Made by a program: the position numbers and the translations under genes
NCBI GenBank assembly: GCA_963795385.1
Contig: CAWCHK010000004.1
Coordinates: 186,001-250,000, forward strand
Direction of reading: 5' to 3'
DNA from: CAVURS01 sp963795385
GTDB taxonomy: Bacteria; Actinomycetota; Actinomycetes; Actinomycetales; CAVURS01
DNA: 64,000 nucleotides
The notes under the pieces: model-generated
What the model was told of the DNA's origin: nothing
Seen by the model: only the letters and a program-made list of their open reading frames with translations
The model's database searches: none
Part shown: positions 1-8,470 of the stretch, in pieces
How positions within the stretch are numbered: the stretch's first letter is position 1
How the letters are laid out: each line of letters opens with the position of its first letter

Positions 1-96
1 GTACACGACGAACAGCCCGCCGATCAGCAGGCGGATGTCGAACAGCTTGGCGGCGGCCGACTTCGGTGCGTCGTGCTCCTGCTGTGTCTCGCTCAT
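1..96 (-). CDS. Small membrane protein linked to the symporter (partial)
   Basis: The first 32 codons of a reverse-strand gene that runs off the window start. The visible part is a polar N-terminus (MSETQQEHD) followed by the start of a hydrophobic helix (LLIGGLFVVY). It starts 30 bases after the stop of the sodium:solute symporter gene on the same strand, so the two are probably co-transcribed. Small one- or two-helix proteins often follow SSS-family symporter genes in actinobacteria. Its role is unknown; an accessory subunit is an inference from position. An AGGA-type ribosome site lies about 10 bases upstream of the ATG. Confidence 0.6.
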   Translation of the reverse strand, partial: MSETQQEHDAPKSAAAKLFDIRLLIGGLFVVY

Positions 97-126
97 CTCG
101 CTCACGTCCTTCCGTTGCTCGATGGG

Positions 127-1785
127 CTAGATGAAGATGATGGACAGGACGACGACCATGCCGCCGGCAACACCGCCGAGCAGCTTGGGCGAGGCCCACC
201 AGGCCGGCTTGGGCACGGTGCTCGGGTCGGGGGCGTTCGGGTCGTGGACCCCCCAGACCAGGCCGGCGAGCTCCTCGATCGGCTTCGGTTTCGTCACCAG
301 GCTGACCACCACCGTCACCACCGCGTCGGCGACGAACGCCACGATCGCGCCGTAGAAGTTCGCCATCTGGGAGTTGATCTTCGTGTGGTCCGCGGTGTTG
401 CCGTCGAGGTAGAAGTAGCCGATGTGGAACGACGCGAAGTGCATGACCGCCGCGCCGAGCGTGCCCGCGGCCAGCCCCGCGACACCGGCCCACGGCGAGG
501 CGCGCTTCCAGAACATCGCGATGATGAACGTCGCGAACAGCGGTGCGTTGAAGTAGGAGAACAGCAGCTGGATGTAGTTCATGATGTTGTTGTAGCCAGA
601 GGCGATGAACGCCGTGCCGATCGCGACGAGGATGCCGACGACCGTGACGATGCGGCCCACCCGCAGGTAGTAGCCGTCCCGCCGGTCCTTCACGACGTAG
701 TCCTGCCAGATGTCGTACGTGAAGACGGTGTTGAACGAGCTGACGTTGGCCGCCATGCCGGCCATGAACGCCGCGAGCAGCCCCGCCAGCGCGATCCCGA
801 GCGTGCCGTTGGGCAGGTACTTGTTCATCAGCAACGGGATCGCGTTGTTGTAGTCCCCGCCGGGCTTGCTCAGCGACGGTACGACGGCGACCGCGATCAG
901 GCCGGGGATGATGGTCAGGGCGGGGATGAAGATCTTGGGGAAGGCGCCGATCAGCGGCGTCCGCTGCGCCGCCGAGAGGTCCTTCGCCGAGAGCGCTCGC
1001 TGCACCTCGGCGAAGTTCGTCGTCCAGTAGCCGAAGGACAGGACGAAGCCCAGCCCCATCACGATGCCGATCCAGTCACCGAGCGGGTTGCTCCAGTTGC
1101 CGACCGCCGACCCGGCCCACGTGTTGAACAGCTTGTCGTTGTGGATCTTGTCCTGCAGCCCACCCCAGCCGCCGACGTCCTTGAGACCGATGATCACCAG
1201 CGGCACCAGCCCGGCGATGATCACGAAGAACTGCAGGACCTCGTTGTAGATCGCACCGGACAGGCCGCCGAGCGTGATGTACGCCAGCACGAACGCCGCC
1301 GACAGCATCACCGAGAGCCAGATCGGCCAACCGATCAGCGCCTTGATGACCAGCGCCAGGGCGTAGAGGTTGACGCCCGCGGTCAGCACCGAGGCGGCCG
1401 CGAAGGAGATCGCGTTGAACAGGTGCGTGGGTTCGTTGAACCTCCGCCGCAGGAACTCGGGCACGCTGCGGACCCGGGAGCCGTAGTAGAACGGCATCAT
1501 CACCAGGCCGAGGAAGATCATCGCCGGCACGGCGCCGATCCAGTAGAAGTGCACCGTGGCGATGCCGTACTGCGCACCGTTGGCCGCCATGCCGAGGATC
1601 TCGATCGCGCCGAGATTGGCCGAGATGAAGGCCAGGCCGGTGACCCACGCCGGCAAGGACCGGCCGGAGAGCAGGAAGTCCTCACTGGTGGCGATCGCTC
1701 GCCGGGCCAGGACCCCGATGGTGATGACGAGCGAGAAGTAGATCGCCAGAAGCGCGTAGTCGAAGAGGTTGACGTCGAGTCGCAC
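127..1785 (-). CDS. Sodium:solute symporter (SSS family)
   Basis: A 552-residue integral membrane protein of the SSS (SGLT-like) family, expected to use the sodium gradient to import a small organic solute. About 13 hydrophobic segments are spread over the protein. Family hallmarks include the early SGRSLPAWVTGLAFISAN region, an unwound-helix-like GGLSGAIYNEVLQF stretch, and GLLAAFMAGMAANVSSFNT in the second half. The GTG at 1785 is chosen because AAAGGGG lies just upstream; a longer reading from 1860 adds 25 residues with no ribosome site. The substrate cannot be read from sequence. A small membrane protein gene follows 30 bases downstream. Nothing nearby suggests a pathway. Confidence 0.85.
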   Translation of the reverse strand: MRLDVNLFDYALLAIYFSLVITIGVLARRAIATSEDFLLSGRSLPAWVTGLAFISANLGAIEILGMAANGAQYGIATVHFYWIGAVPAMIFLGLVMMPFYYGSRVRSVPEFLRRRFNEPTHLFNAISFAAASVLTAGVNLYALALVIKALIGWPIWLSVMLSAAFVLAYITLGGLSGAIYNEVLQFFVIIAGLVPLVIIGLKDVGGWGGLQDKIHNDKLFNTWAGSAVGNWSNPLGDWIGIVMGLGFVLSFGYWTTNFAEVQRALSAKDLSAAQRTPLIGAFPKIFIPALTIIPGLIAVAVVPSLSKPGGDYNNAIPLLMNKYLPNGTLGIALAGLLAAFMAGMAANVSSFNTVFTYDIWQDYVVKDRRDGYYLRVGRIVTVVGILVAIGTAFIASGYNNIMNYIQLLFSYFNAPLFATFIIAMFWKRASPWAGVAGLAAGTLGAAVMHFASFHIGYFYLDGNTADHTKINSQMANFYGAIVAFVADAVVTVVVSLVTKPKPIEELAGLVWGVHDPNAPDPSTVPKPAWWASPKLLGGVAGGMVVVLSIIFI

Positions 1786-2016
1786 TGTCGCCCCTTTCCA
1801 GTCCCCGTCGGAGGGCTCCAGATCCGGCCCGCAAACATCCTCCTGGGCTGGGCCCGACACGCAAGCGGAGAGGCCTCCGGTTAGATGTCTTTGACCAGCA
1901 CCGTGGCGGTTGAGTCACTTTGCCCGCCTTGAGCAGGTTAGCCCATTTGGGTGATCCGCCTTCCGCGTCAAGGACTGCGAGGTGTAGGACTGCGGCATCG
2001 CTGAGTCCGGCCAAGG

Positions 2017-3437
2017 GTGGCCCGGTCGGTCAACGGCGCCACGACGACGGGGATGGGGTGGGACCCGGCCTCGAACCTGACCTCCACGACCAAGGGGACC
2101 GCGACCACCCGCTACGTCTACGACGGGTCGGGGCAGCGGGTGCTGAAGATCGGCCCGACCTCGGTGACCGCCTACCTCGGCGCGGACCAGGTGACCGCGC
2201 CGCTGCCGTCCGGGGCGGCGGTCGCGACCCGCTACTACACCCAGTCCGGGTCGCTGGTGGCGACCCGGGTCGGGTCCGGGGCGCTGGTGTTCCAGCTGGC
2301 CGACGCCAGGGCTCGGCCAGTGTGCAGGTGGGCTCGGGTGACCCGGCCACCGCGGTCGTCAAGCGGCAGCGGTACACCCCCTACGGCGCGCCCAGAGGTG
2401 CGGGCAACCAGCTCGATGTTGAGCGGGGGTGGCTCGGGCAGACCCAGGACGACGCCGCCGGGGAGAGTGGCCTGACCTATCTGAACGCCCGCTACTACGA
2501 TCCGGCCACCGCCCGGTTCACCAGCCCCGACCCCCTCCTGGACGCTGGGGCGCCCAGGACCCTGAACCCGTACACGTACGCGCTGGGCAACCCCACCACC
2601 TACACCGACGCCACCGGCCTGATCCCCCTCGGTTCCAGCGACTGCGGCACCTACGACCACTGCAACATCTCCCAATCCGCCCCCGCCACCCAGCCGACCC
2701 ACAAGCACCCCAACAAGTCCGGCCACAGCAGCAACGGCAACGGGAACGGCAACGGCAACGGCGGCGGCGGGAATGGGTCGACCTCGACCAGCACCTCAAG
2801 CTGTAAGGGTGGGATCTGTTCGGTCGTCACGGTCAATCCCGATGGCTCCAGCTCCACCACGACCTGCATGGGTTCCATCTGTGGCGCCTCAAGCAACGAC
2901 GGCCAAGGCAACATCTGCTACAGCGGAGGTGGCCGCTCCGACTGTGTCGATCTCAACGCGCCGCCCGATTGCACCGGACTCGTAGGCTGCACCCTGTTCG
3001 CCTCCATGTTCGTTCCCGGCATCGGCGAAGAAGGCATCGCGGCCAAACTCGGCCTCAAGTTCATGACAGCCCTCAAAGCCTGGAAAGCCGAACGCGCTAC
3101 CGGTGTTGCCGCAGAAACAGCGGGCAAGATCCCGTGGAACTCGTACGCTGATTACGCGAAGGTCACCCAGGGCGGCAGGGAGTACGCACAAGTTGGCGAC
3201 CGTCTCTACACACAGCACGCTGTTGACCGCATGCAGCCAAGCGGTCTCGGGGCTCCGGCAGGAGCAACGGATGCTGGACGCAGCATTTCGCCGAACTTCG
3301 TCGAGGACGTGATCCAGTCCGGAACACCTAGCCAGTCGGTGGTCGACGGGGTCACTCGGACGATCTATAGCGCTGGAACGGTACAAGTTGTTACCGAGAA
3401 CGGCGGCCAGATCGTGGTAAAAGTGTTAACGAAGTGA
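2017..3437 (+). pseudogene. Rhs/YD-repeat toxin fragment with C-terminal HxxxR-type toxin domain (toxin 1), frameshifted
   Basis: The 3' part of an Rhs-type polymorphic toxin gene. The visible repeats (RYVYDGSGQRVLKIG) lead to the typical Rhs core end (LTYLNARYYDPATARFTSPD, then LNPYTYALGNP), followed by a variable tail. The tail has an NG/G-rich linker, Cys pairs, a hydrophobic patch, and a final domain with YTQHAVDRM and SISPNFVEDVIQSG. That pattern resembles DUF4258/BECR-like ribonuclease toxins, whose His and Arg are functional. This is family knowledge plus pattern, not a search result. The frame changes near 2307: one extra C would turn GACGCCAGG into an in-frame GAC GCC CAG G. The shell-forming N-terminal part is absent, and the reading begins abruptly at about 2017, so the gene is a 5' truncation. 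Its stop shares GTGA with the next start. Confidence 0.75.
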
Positions 3438-3706
3438 CTGAGCAGCAGCGCCAACTTCTCGCGACGGTTCTGGATGCGATCGGGCGGTATGAGCGAGGCC
3501 AGATCGAAGTTGCCGAAGTGCAGAACGTCGTCGAATCGGCTTTGCGGCTGCTCGAGCGTGACAATCAAACCCTGATCGACGAGCTTCGTGATTGTGAAAC
3601 CGACCTAGAATTCGTCCGGTTCGCAACGCCGAACGAGCAGCAACGCGATGTGGCGATCGCCAGGCTTGAACGCACCAAGGAAGCCGTTAATGCGGCCATT
3701 CAGTAG
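3434..3706 (+). CDS. Probable immunity protein for toxin 1
   Basis: A 90-residue acidic, soluble, mostly helical protein with no recognised family. Its GTG start overlaps the TGA stop of the Rhs toxin tail as GTGA, so translation is probably coupled. Immediate downstream position, small size, acidic character and coupling are what is expected of the cognate immunity protein of a C-terminal toxin domain. The N-terminal part (LLATVLDAIGRYERGQIEV) and the middle look like two long helices. The assignment rests on position and is not a homology call. Its last 17 bases overlap the start of the second toxin gene. Confidence 0.65.
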   Translation: MTEQQRQLLATVLDAIGRYERGQIEVAEVQNVVESALRLLERDNQTLIDELRDCETDLEFVRFATPNEQQRDVAIARLERTKEAVNAAIQ

Positions 3707-4284
3707 CAGGTTTCGACTCTCGCTACACGCGCCGTGGGCCCCGGTGGCGGGGCTCGTCGTTGCGATGCTGCTTCTCGCGTTCTCAGCGACGAGCACCAGC
3801 GGAGATGCAGGATGGCATTCTCGGCAGTCGCGTACAGCTACGACTTCGTCGGTCACCAGCTACGACGCTGACGCACAACATCTCTTGGCGACGCTCGCCG
3901 CCGCCTCGGCACCATCCGCGCGTCTCCGGTCGGGACGCGTGTTGGCCGGATTTACGGGTGCTCAGGCTGTCTTTGTTGCCACAAAAGGCGCAGGGAGCGG
4001 AGCGGAGTCTGCGATCGCTGGCCGAAATCTTGCCCGTCAGTTGGCGAAGCGAGCAGCAGTTGGGCGAGGCCGGCACTCCCTTGGCCGGCGCCGGAACCGC
4101 CACGAAGCTCCGGGCAGCAGACCGCCTGGCAGCGGACTACGGCGGCGAGTCTGCGGACTGGGCGAAGATGGGCAGTTCGTCCTTTCGCGGTGCGGATGGC
4201 TTCCAGTTCGAAACCCACTGGTACGAGAACGTCCCCACGGGTGTCCGAACCGAGTTCAAAACCAAGTTCCAGTGGCTGCCGTGA
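3690..4284 (+). pseudogene. Second toxin gene with its own signal-like N-terminus, frameshifted (toxin 2)
   Basis: The ATG at 3690 lies inside the end of the first immunity gene. The protein begins with a basic stretch and a hydrophobic helix (APVAGLVVAMLLLAFSATS), which looks like a signal peptide or membrane anchor. It continues through a linker (TSYDADAQHLL) and, after a one-base frame change near 4047, ends in a compact domain: AADYGGESADWAKMGSSSF, then FETHWYENVPTG and EFKTKF. I recognise this final domain as a recurrent C-terminal toxin module of actinobacterial Rhs proteins, but I cannot name its activity. The 595-base length (3n+1) fits one inserted base. No Rhs repeats precede it, so it is either a free-standing exported toxin or an orphan tail. 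Its stop shares GTGA with the next gene. Confidence 0.6.
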
Positions 4285-4742
4285 GCGATCTCCGGGAAGA
4301 CGTTGCGACGATGCGAGCTCTTCGATACCTGGATCTCGTTGAACCGAACGCAGTCGTTGCCTGGGCATGCCGCAGGGCGACAGGTGGTGCGCGCCCGAAG
4401 GGGCTTGTTGATCTTGCCGAGCTGACCGACGCGCGGGGCGACGACGTTGACGCTCAGTTGGGCGTGCTGGCCGAAGAGGTCGGTCTAGGACCACTCACCG
4501 AGCAAGAAGCTGGAGTAGTTGCCGCCAGCCAAGTGGCGCGCCAGCTGACTCGCGGCACCGCCGCGCCGATAGAGGCCGCCCGCCGCATCTGGCGGATTGC
4601 TCGACTGGCGCCGACTGCGGAGCCGCGACTCCGAGTGTTCATTGGGCTCGCGAGCGAGTGGGAAGACGATGCCGACAATCGGGCCTCCTACGAAGAGGAG
4701 ATCCGGTCCGAAGCACTGAACCTGGCGGGTTGGTCAGAATGA
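4281..4742 (+). CDS. Probable immunity protein for toxin 2
   Basis: 153 residues, starting at a GTG that overlaps the TGA of toxin 2 (GTGA). The protein is acidic and helical, with no signal peptide: VSDLREDVATMRALRYLDLV at the N-terminus and RASYEEEIRSEALNLAGWSE at the C-terminus. No known domain was recognised. Its place directly behind an Rhs-type toxin tail, with coupled translation, supports an immunity role. Codon usage is less GC-biased than in the flanking metabolic genes, in line with a horizontally exchanged cassette. The end of the gene overlaps the next start as ATGA. Confidence 0.6.
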   Translation: MSDLREDVATMRALRYLDLVEPNAVVAWACRRATGGARPKGLVDLAELTDARGDDVDAQLGVLAEEVGLGPLTEQEAGVVAASQVARQLTRGTAAPIEAARRIWRIARLAPTAEPRLRVFIGLASEWEDDADNRASYEEEIRSEALNLAGWSE

Positions 4743-5364
4743 CACGACCCTGGCCGGCATACCGGGCGCGACCACCACGTGCTCGCGATTACCGGCCGAG
4801 ACTCAGACTCCTTCGAGGCCGTCGCCTCGCGCCGGTTCTTGCTTTCGTCGCCGCCGTCTTCGTGACCGTGGCTGGCTGCCTTGGCGCGGCCGGTGCAGCC
4901 GCGGACTCCACCTACGACAGCGGTACACACACCTACGACGCCTCGGCCAACTTGTCCATGGCACGCGCGACGACGCTGGTGGCGCGGGGCTCGCCGGCGG
5001 CGTCCGTCGCCGATTCCGGGGTAGCCCGCGCAGCCGTCGCCCGCTTCGCTGTTGCCGCAGAAACCGCAGGCGACGGCCTAACAGCGCCCGGCCCGTTCGC
5101 TGGTGACTCGATACCGGCGCGCGGGACCGGTCGAGATTTCACGTCGACGAGAGAACCTCGATCAACCGCATCGGCCAGGACACCGGCTGCCATGCATGCG
5201 GGCCTACTGATCCCCGGACAAAGAGTGGCAACTTCGTTCCCGACCATCAGCCACCTAACGCGCTAAATCCAGATGGCGGCCCACAGAACCTCTATCCTCA
5301 CTGCATTGCTTGTAGTCGGCAGCAGGGCCTACTGATCGCGCGCAGAGCGAGGGGGTTGAATTGA
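4739..5364 (+). pseudogene. Third toxin gene: lipoprotein-like N-terminus and Cys/His nuclease-type tail, frameshifted (toxin 3)
   Basis: The ATG at 4739 overlaps the previous stop as ATGA. The N-terminus is strongly basic, followed by a hydrophobic helix ending in VTVAGC, which could be a lipobox or a signal peptide. After a linker, the region near 5110-5140 reads SIPARGTGRDFT. The frame then changes at about 5146; one missing C fits. The tail in the shifted frame reads ERTSINRIGQDTGCHACG, then FVPDHQPPNALNP and LYPHCIACSRQQG. The paired Cys (CHAC, HCIAC) and the DHQ motif match a zinc-stabilised HNH/His-Me-finger-like nuclease toxin found at Rhs C-termini; the activity is inferred from this motif. 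Length is 3n+2, consistent with one lost base. Its TGA overlaps the next start as TTGA. Confidence 0.6.
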
Positions 5365-5717
5365 GAACCGAGACAACCTTTCGTGCGCCCAATGCGATGA
5401 TCCTGGTTGTGTCCGATGACGTGGCGGACGTTCCCCTCTCGCTTGACGTCAACGGTCTCGCCGGCCACACCCGAACGTGCATCGCCGTTGGCACGGTGGC
5501 CGAGGACGACGGTGAGGTCCACGTCGTCTTGACCGCCGAACCGGTCGAGGACGATCAACTTTCTTTGGCTGACGAGATGACTCTCGAAAGCACAGCCGGC
5601 TTCATCGGTGTCGGTGTGAAGGGCTTCGTACTCGGCTGGGGCGAGTCGCCCAGGCTGGTGTGCCGGCGGCGGGAGAGGCCTCGACTCGACCTTGGAGTTG
5701 GCCGAAATGCGCGATAG
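5361..5717 (+). CDS. Probable immunity protein for toxin 3
   Basis: 118 residues, read from a TTG that overlaps the stop of toxin 3 (TTGA). TTG is a rare start, but the overlap repeats the pattern of the two preceding pairs. The sequence is beta-rich, for example FRAPNAMILVVSDDVADVPL and GEVHVVLTAEPV, and resembles small beta proteins that follow HNH-type Rhs toxins in actinobacteria. The last 35 residues become Arg-rich and look out of character, so an indel near 5640 is possible and the true C-terminus may differ. No catalytic motif is visible; the immunity role is inferred from position. Confidence 0.5.
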   Translation: MRTETTFRAPNAMILVVSDDVADVPLSLDVNGLAGHTRTCIAVGTVAEDDGEVHVVLTAEPVEDDQLSLADEMTLESTAGFIGVGVKGFVLGWGESPRLVCRRRERPRLDLGVGRNAR

Positions 5718-5986
5718 GGCGTCCGCCGCCTTGCGGCGTCTGCTTTCCGAGGGACAGGGGCGGCTTGTGCTTTTGAGGTGGCCATCGCAACACCTCGTGG
5801 GGACCTATGAGCCCGCCGATGTGGGACGGCTGTTGACGGGCCCGGACCCACTACAAGTGGGCAACGTGACGGAGGGTGGGATTCGTCCCAACGCTTCGCT
5901 GGTCAACGGCGACGGCCAGCCCCTGCTCGCGGCGAGCCGAGGGTCGAGACCGCCGTTGGCGATCGGTCACCGGGCACAATCGGGCC
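5718..5986 (+). other. Gene-poor spacer after the toxin array
   Basis: No convincing gene. A reading from about 5707 (MRDRASAALRRLLSEGQG, then VLLRWPSQHLVGTYEPADVG) could be the remains of another cassette gene or of an extended third immunity gene, but it has no recognisable end domain and runs into the VOC gene in another frame. No clear promoter or terminator was found. Confidence 0.3.
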
Positions 5987-6388
5987 ATGATCGATCACAT
6001 CTCCATCCAGTGCGCCGACATCGAGGCCAGCTCGCAGTTCTACGACGCGGTCTTCGAGCCGCTGGGCTATCGCCGCGTCCTGGACTTCGGCCAGGCCATC
6101 GGGTACGGCGACGAGGGGCCGGACTTCTGGATCGGCGTCCGGGCCACCGGCGAGGGGTTCCGTGAGAGCCACCTGGCCTTCCGCGCACCGAGCCAGGCGG
6201 CCGTCCGCGAGTTCTTCGCGATCGCCATCCGCGAGGGCGCCGAGGTCCTGCACGAGCCGCGGCTCTGGCCGGAGTACCACGCGACGTACTACGGCGCCTT
6301 CGTGCGCGACCCCGACGGCAACAACGTGGAGGCCGTCTGCCACACCACCGACCCGGCCGCCGAGGGCGCTTCAGACGCCGGGCGCTAG
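5987..6388 (+). CDS. VOC superfamily protein (glyoxalase/dioxygenase fold)
   Basis: 133 residues with two beta-alpha-beta-beta-beta modules of the vicinal oxygen chelate fold. Likely metal ligands are His4 (MIDHISIQ), the His in ESHLAFRAP and the Glu in GNNVEAVCH. Proteins of this type act as glyoxalase-like isomerases, ring-cleaving dioxygenases or drug-binding resistance proteins, and the substrate cannot be deduced. Its TAG stop and the TAG stop of the convergent methyltransferase gene share a CTAG palindrome at 6385-6388, so the two genes meet without a spacer. Confidence 0.8.
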   Translation: MIDHISIQCADIEASSQFYDAVFEPLGYRRVLDFGQAIGYGDEGPDFWIGVRATGEGFRESHLAFRAPSQAAVREFFAIAIREGAEVLHEPRLWPEYHATYYGAFVRDPDGNNVEAVCHTTDPAAEGASDAGR

Positions 6389-7029
6389 GGCCTGGTGGCC
6401 AGGAGGTAGGCCTGCGGGGTCGTCTCGCCGCCGGTCGGGGCGCGCAGCACCTCGGTGTGGACGAGCAGGCCCGCGTCCGTGACGAGCGCCCGGACCCCTT
6501 CGATCGGCAGGCGCCAGGCGCTCAGCGACAGGTCGTGCTCGTAGGCCCGGGTGATGTGGACTCGCTCGTCGCCGATCTGGAAGGCCAGGAGCAGTGGCCC
6601 GCCGGGCGCCAGCACCCGGGCGAACTCCGCGAACACCTCGCCCAGCTGATCGGGCGGTGTGTGAATGATCGAGTACCACGCGACGACGCCGTTCACGGCC
6701 GCATCGGCGAGCGCCAGATCGGTCAGCCGCCCGAGCAGGAACGACAGGCCGGGATGATCGCGCCGGGCGACCGCCACCATGCCCGGCGACAGGTCGACGC
6801 CGAACGGTTCGAGGCCCAGACCGGCCAGGTGCGCCGTCACCCGTCCCGGTCCACAGCCGAGATCGGCCACCCGCCCGCCACCGGTCGCCCTCACGACCTC
6901 GGCGAAGATCGCGAGCATCGCCCGGTCCACCGGCTTGCCGTCCAGCTCGTCCCGCAGCTGCTCGGCGTACGTCGGGGCGACCGCGTCGTACGCCGTCCGG
7001 ACGTCACGCAGGTACGGCGGTTCAGTCAC
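6385..7029 (-). CDS. SAM-dependent class I methyltransferase
   Basis: 214 residues with the Rossmann-like methyltransferase fold. Motif I is VADLGCGPGRVTAHL, the acidic end of strand 2 is in GVDLSPGM, and motif IV is VNGVVAWYSIIHTPP. The GTG start at 7029 overlaps the stop of the upstream DMT transporter gene (GTGA), so it is the last gene of a three-gene unit TetR-DMT-methyltransferase. The acceptor is unknown. The early AYDAVAPTYAEQLRDEL segment matches the generic Methyltransf_25/11 group, which methylates small molecules. Confidence 0.8.
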   Translation of the reverse strand: MTEPPYLRDVRTAYDAVAPTYAEQLRDELDGKPVDRAMLAIFAEVVRATGGGRVADLGCGPGRVTAHLAGLGLEPFGVDLSPGMVAVARRDHPGLSFLLGRLTDLALADAAVNGVVAWYSIIHTPPDQLGEVFAEFARVLAPGGPLLLAFQIGDERVHITRAYEHDLSLSAWRLPIEGVRALVTDAGLLVHTEVLRAPTGGETTPQAYLLATRP

Positions 7030-7847
7030 GGCCGGGGCACCGCTGCCGGTTCGTGGCCATGACTGGCGAGGCCGAGACTGCCGAAGAGCGCTGCGGCGGT
7101 GCCGAAGGCCGCCAGGGGCCAGCCGTCCGAGGCCATCCGGTCGCCCAGCCAGATCAGGCCGGCCATCGACGGCGCGACGGTCGACACGACGTACATCGCG
7201 GACACCGGGCCGCCGACGTGCCCGCCGCTCAGCGACAGGGTGATGGCGAGCTCGCCGATCAGCGACCCGGCTACGAGCAGCAGCGCGGCCCAGATGCCGA
7301 TCCGGGTCTGCAGCAACGTGATCGGGTCGGCGGCGAGGGCTCGGGCGCTGACGGCGACGGCGCCGTACGCGAGGCCGGCGCAGCCTCCGCGCCACAGGGC
7401 CCGATGGTGGCCGGTGAGCAGGCCGGCCGGCAGCAGGAGCCCGAGCCCGGCGACCAGCTCGGCCACTGTGAGCGCGAGCGCACCGCCGGCGCCGAGCGGG
7501 CCGGCCGTGCCCGGGCGCGCGGCCGCGGCGAGCAGGGCGACGCCCACGACGACGAGCAGGCAGCGCAGCAGATCGGCCCGGCTGAGCCGCCACATGCTGA
7601 AGGCCGCCCCCGTCACCGTGGTCACGACCAGGCTCCCGGTCAGCACCGGCTGCACGAGCAGGAGCGGGAGCTGATGCCGGGCGAAGAAGGTGAGCAGGAA
7701 GCCCACGCCCTGGAGGCAGACGCCGAGCCACCACCGGGGGTGAGTCAGCACCCGGCCGTCGGTGGCAGCTCGGGAGAGCTGCAGCGTGGCGAGGCCGTAG
7801 GACATGACCGCGAGGGTGAGCGCGGCGGCGCTGGCACCGGTCGTCAC
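7026..7847 (-). CDS. DMT-type (EamA-like) membrane transporter
   Basis: 273 residues with nine or ten predicted transmembrane helices in two similar halves, typical of the drug/metabolite transporter superfamily. It starts with ATG overlapping the TetR stop (ATGA) and ends by overlapping the methyltransferase start (GTGA), so the three proteins are translationally linked. A pronounced WRLSRADLLRCLLVVVGVAL loop-helix lies in the middle. The family exports small molecules, and the gene may take part in efflux under the adjacent TetR regulator, but no substrate can be named. Confidence 0.75.
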   Translation of the reverse strand: MTTGASAAALTLAVMSYGLATLQLSRAATDGRVLTHPRWWLGVCLQGVGFLLTFFARHQLPLLLVQPVLTGSLVVTTVTGAAFSMWRLSRADLLRCLLVVVGVALLAAAARPGTAGPLGAGGALALTVAELVAGLGLLLPAGLLTGHHRALWRGGCAGLAYGAVAVSARALAADPITLLQTRIGIWAALLLVAGSLIGELAITLSLSGGHVGGPVSAMYVVSTVAPSMAGLIWLGDRMASDGWPLAAFGTAAALFGSLGLASHGHEPAAVPRP

Positions 7848-8470
7848 GGCCGGGCCCGCCGAGCCGCGGGACCGTGGGCGGGCAGGGGGCGCAGCACGGC
7901 TCGGAGCCCGGGGGCCAGGTGGCGGACTATTTCATCGGGCGTCATGGACGCCACCGGGCCGAGCTCGAGGACGTAGCGGGTGTAGATGAGCCCCCCGATC
8001 TGAGCTGCGAAGACGCCGGCGCGCTGCCGGGCGTCCGGACCGCGGAGCCGTTCGGCGATCCGGTCGATGATGCCGCGCTCGATCATCTCGCGGATCAGCC
8101 GGGCCACCGCCGGGTCGTGCGCGGCCGTGCCGGCCATGATCCGCAGCGGGCCGCCGGTCTCCGCGTCGTCCCACGCCTCGAGCAGGGCCCGCAGCACGCG
8201 CTCGGGCAGCGTCTCGAGGTCGCCGGGCAGGACGGTCGCGAAGATCGTGGTCGGATCCATCGGCAGGGCCAGCGCGGCTCCGACCAACCCCTGCTTGGAC
8301 CCGAAGAAGTAGCTCAGCAACGCGGCGTCCACGCCGGCCTCGGCGGCGACCGACCGCATGGTCACGGCCGCGAAGCCCTCGGTCAGGAACCGCCGACGGG
8401 CCACGGCCAGGATCTGGTCGCGGGTGTCGGGCTTGCCGCGGCGCCGGCCGCGGCTGGGTTCTTTATTCAT
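7844..8470 (-). CDS. TetR-family transcriptional regulator
   Basis: 208 residues from the ATG at 8470; a GTG one codon earlier at 8473 is also possible. The N-terminal helix-turn-helix is TMRSVAAEAGVDAALLSYFF, and the C-terminal ligand-binding part resembles the TetR_C group with IAERLRGPDARQR and IGGLIYTRYVLEL. It is divergent from an MFS drug exporter. Two inverted TCANCGNTGA sites lie in the gap, one covering its own start codon. It therefore probably represses both the exporter and its own operon, which includes the DMT transporter and the methyltransferase. Confidence 0.85.
   Translation of the reverse strand: MNKEPSRGRRRGKPDTRDQILAVARRRFLTEGFAAVTMRSVAAEAGVDAALLSYFFGSKQGLVGAALALPMDPTTIFATVLPGDLETLPERVLRALLEAWDDAETGGPLRIMAGTAAHDPAVARLIREMIERGIIDRIAERLRGPDARQRAGVFAAQIGGLIYTRYVLELGPVASMTPDEIVRHLAPGLRAVLRPLPAHGPAARRARP

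Noticed and set aside
73..1884. A 603-codon open reading frame antisense to the symporter
   Set aside because: It is Arg/Asp/Val-rich with no domain and mirrors the GC-rich third positions of the symporter gene, a common artefact in high-GC DNA.
1786..2016. A reverse reading resembling a transposase remnant upstream of the Rhs fragment (LDAEGGSPKWANLLKAGK)
   Set aside because: No recognised transposase motif, no inverted repeats; kept as unassigned spacer.
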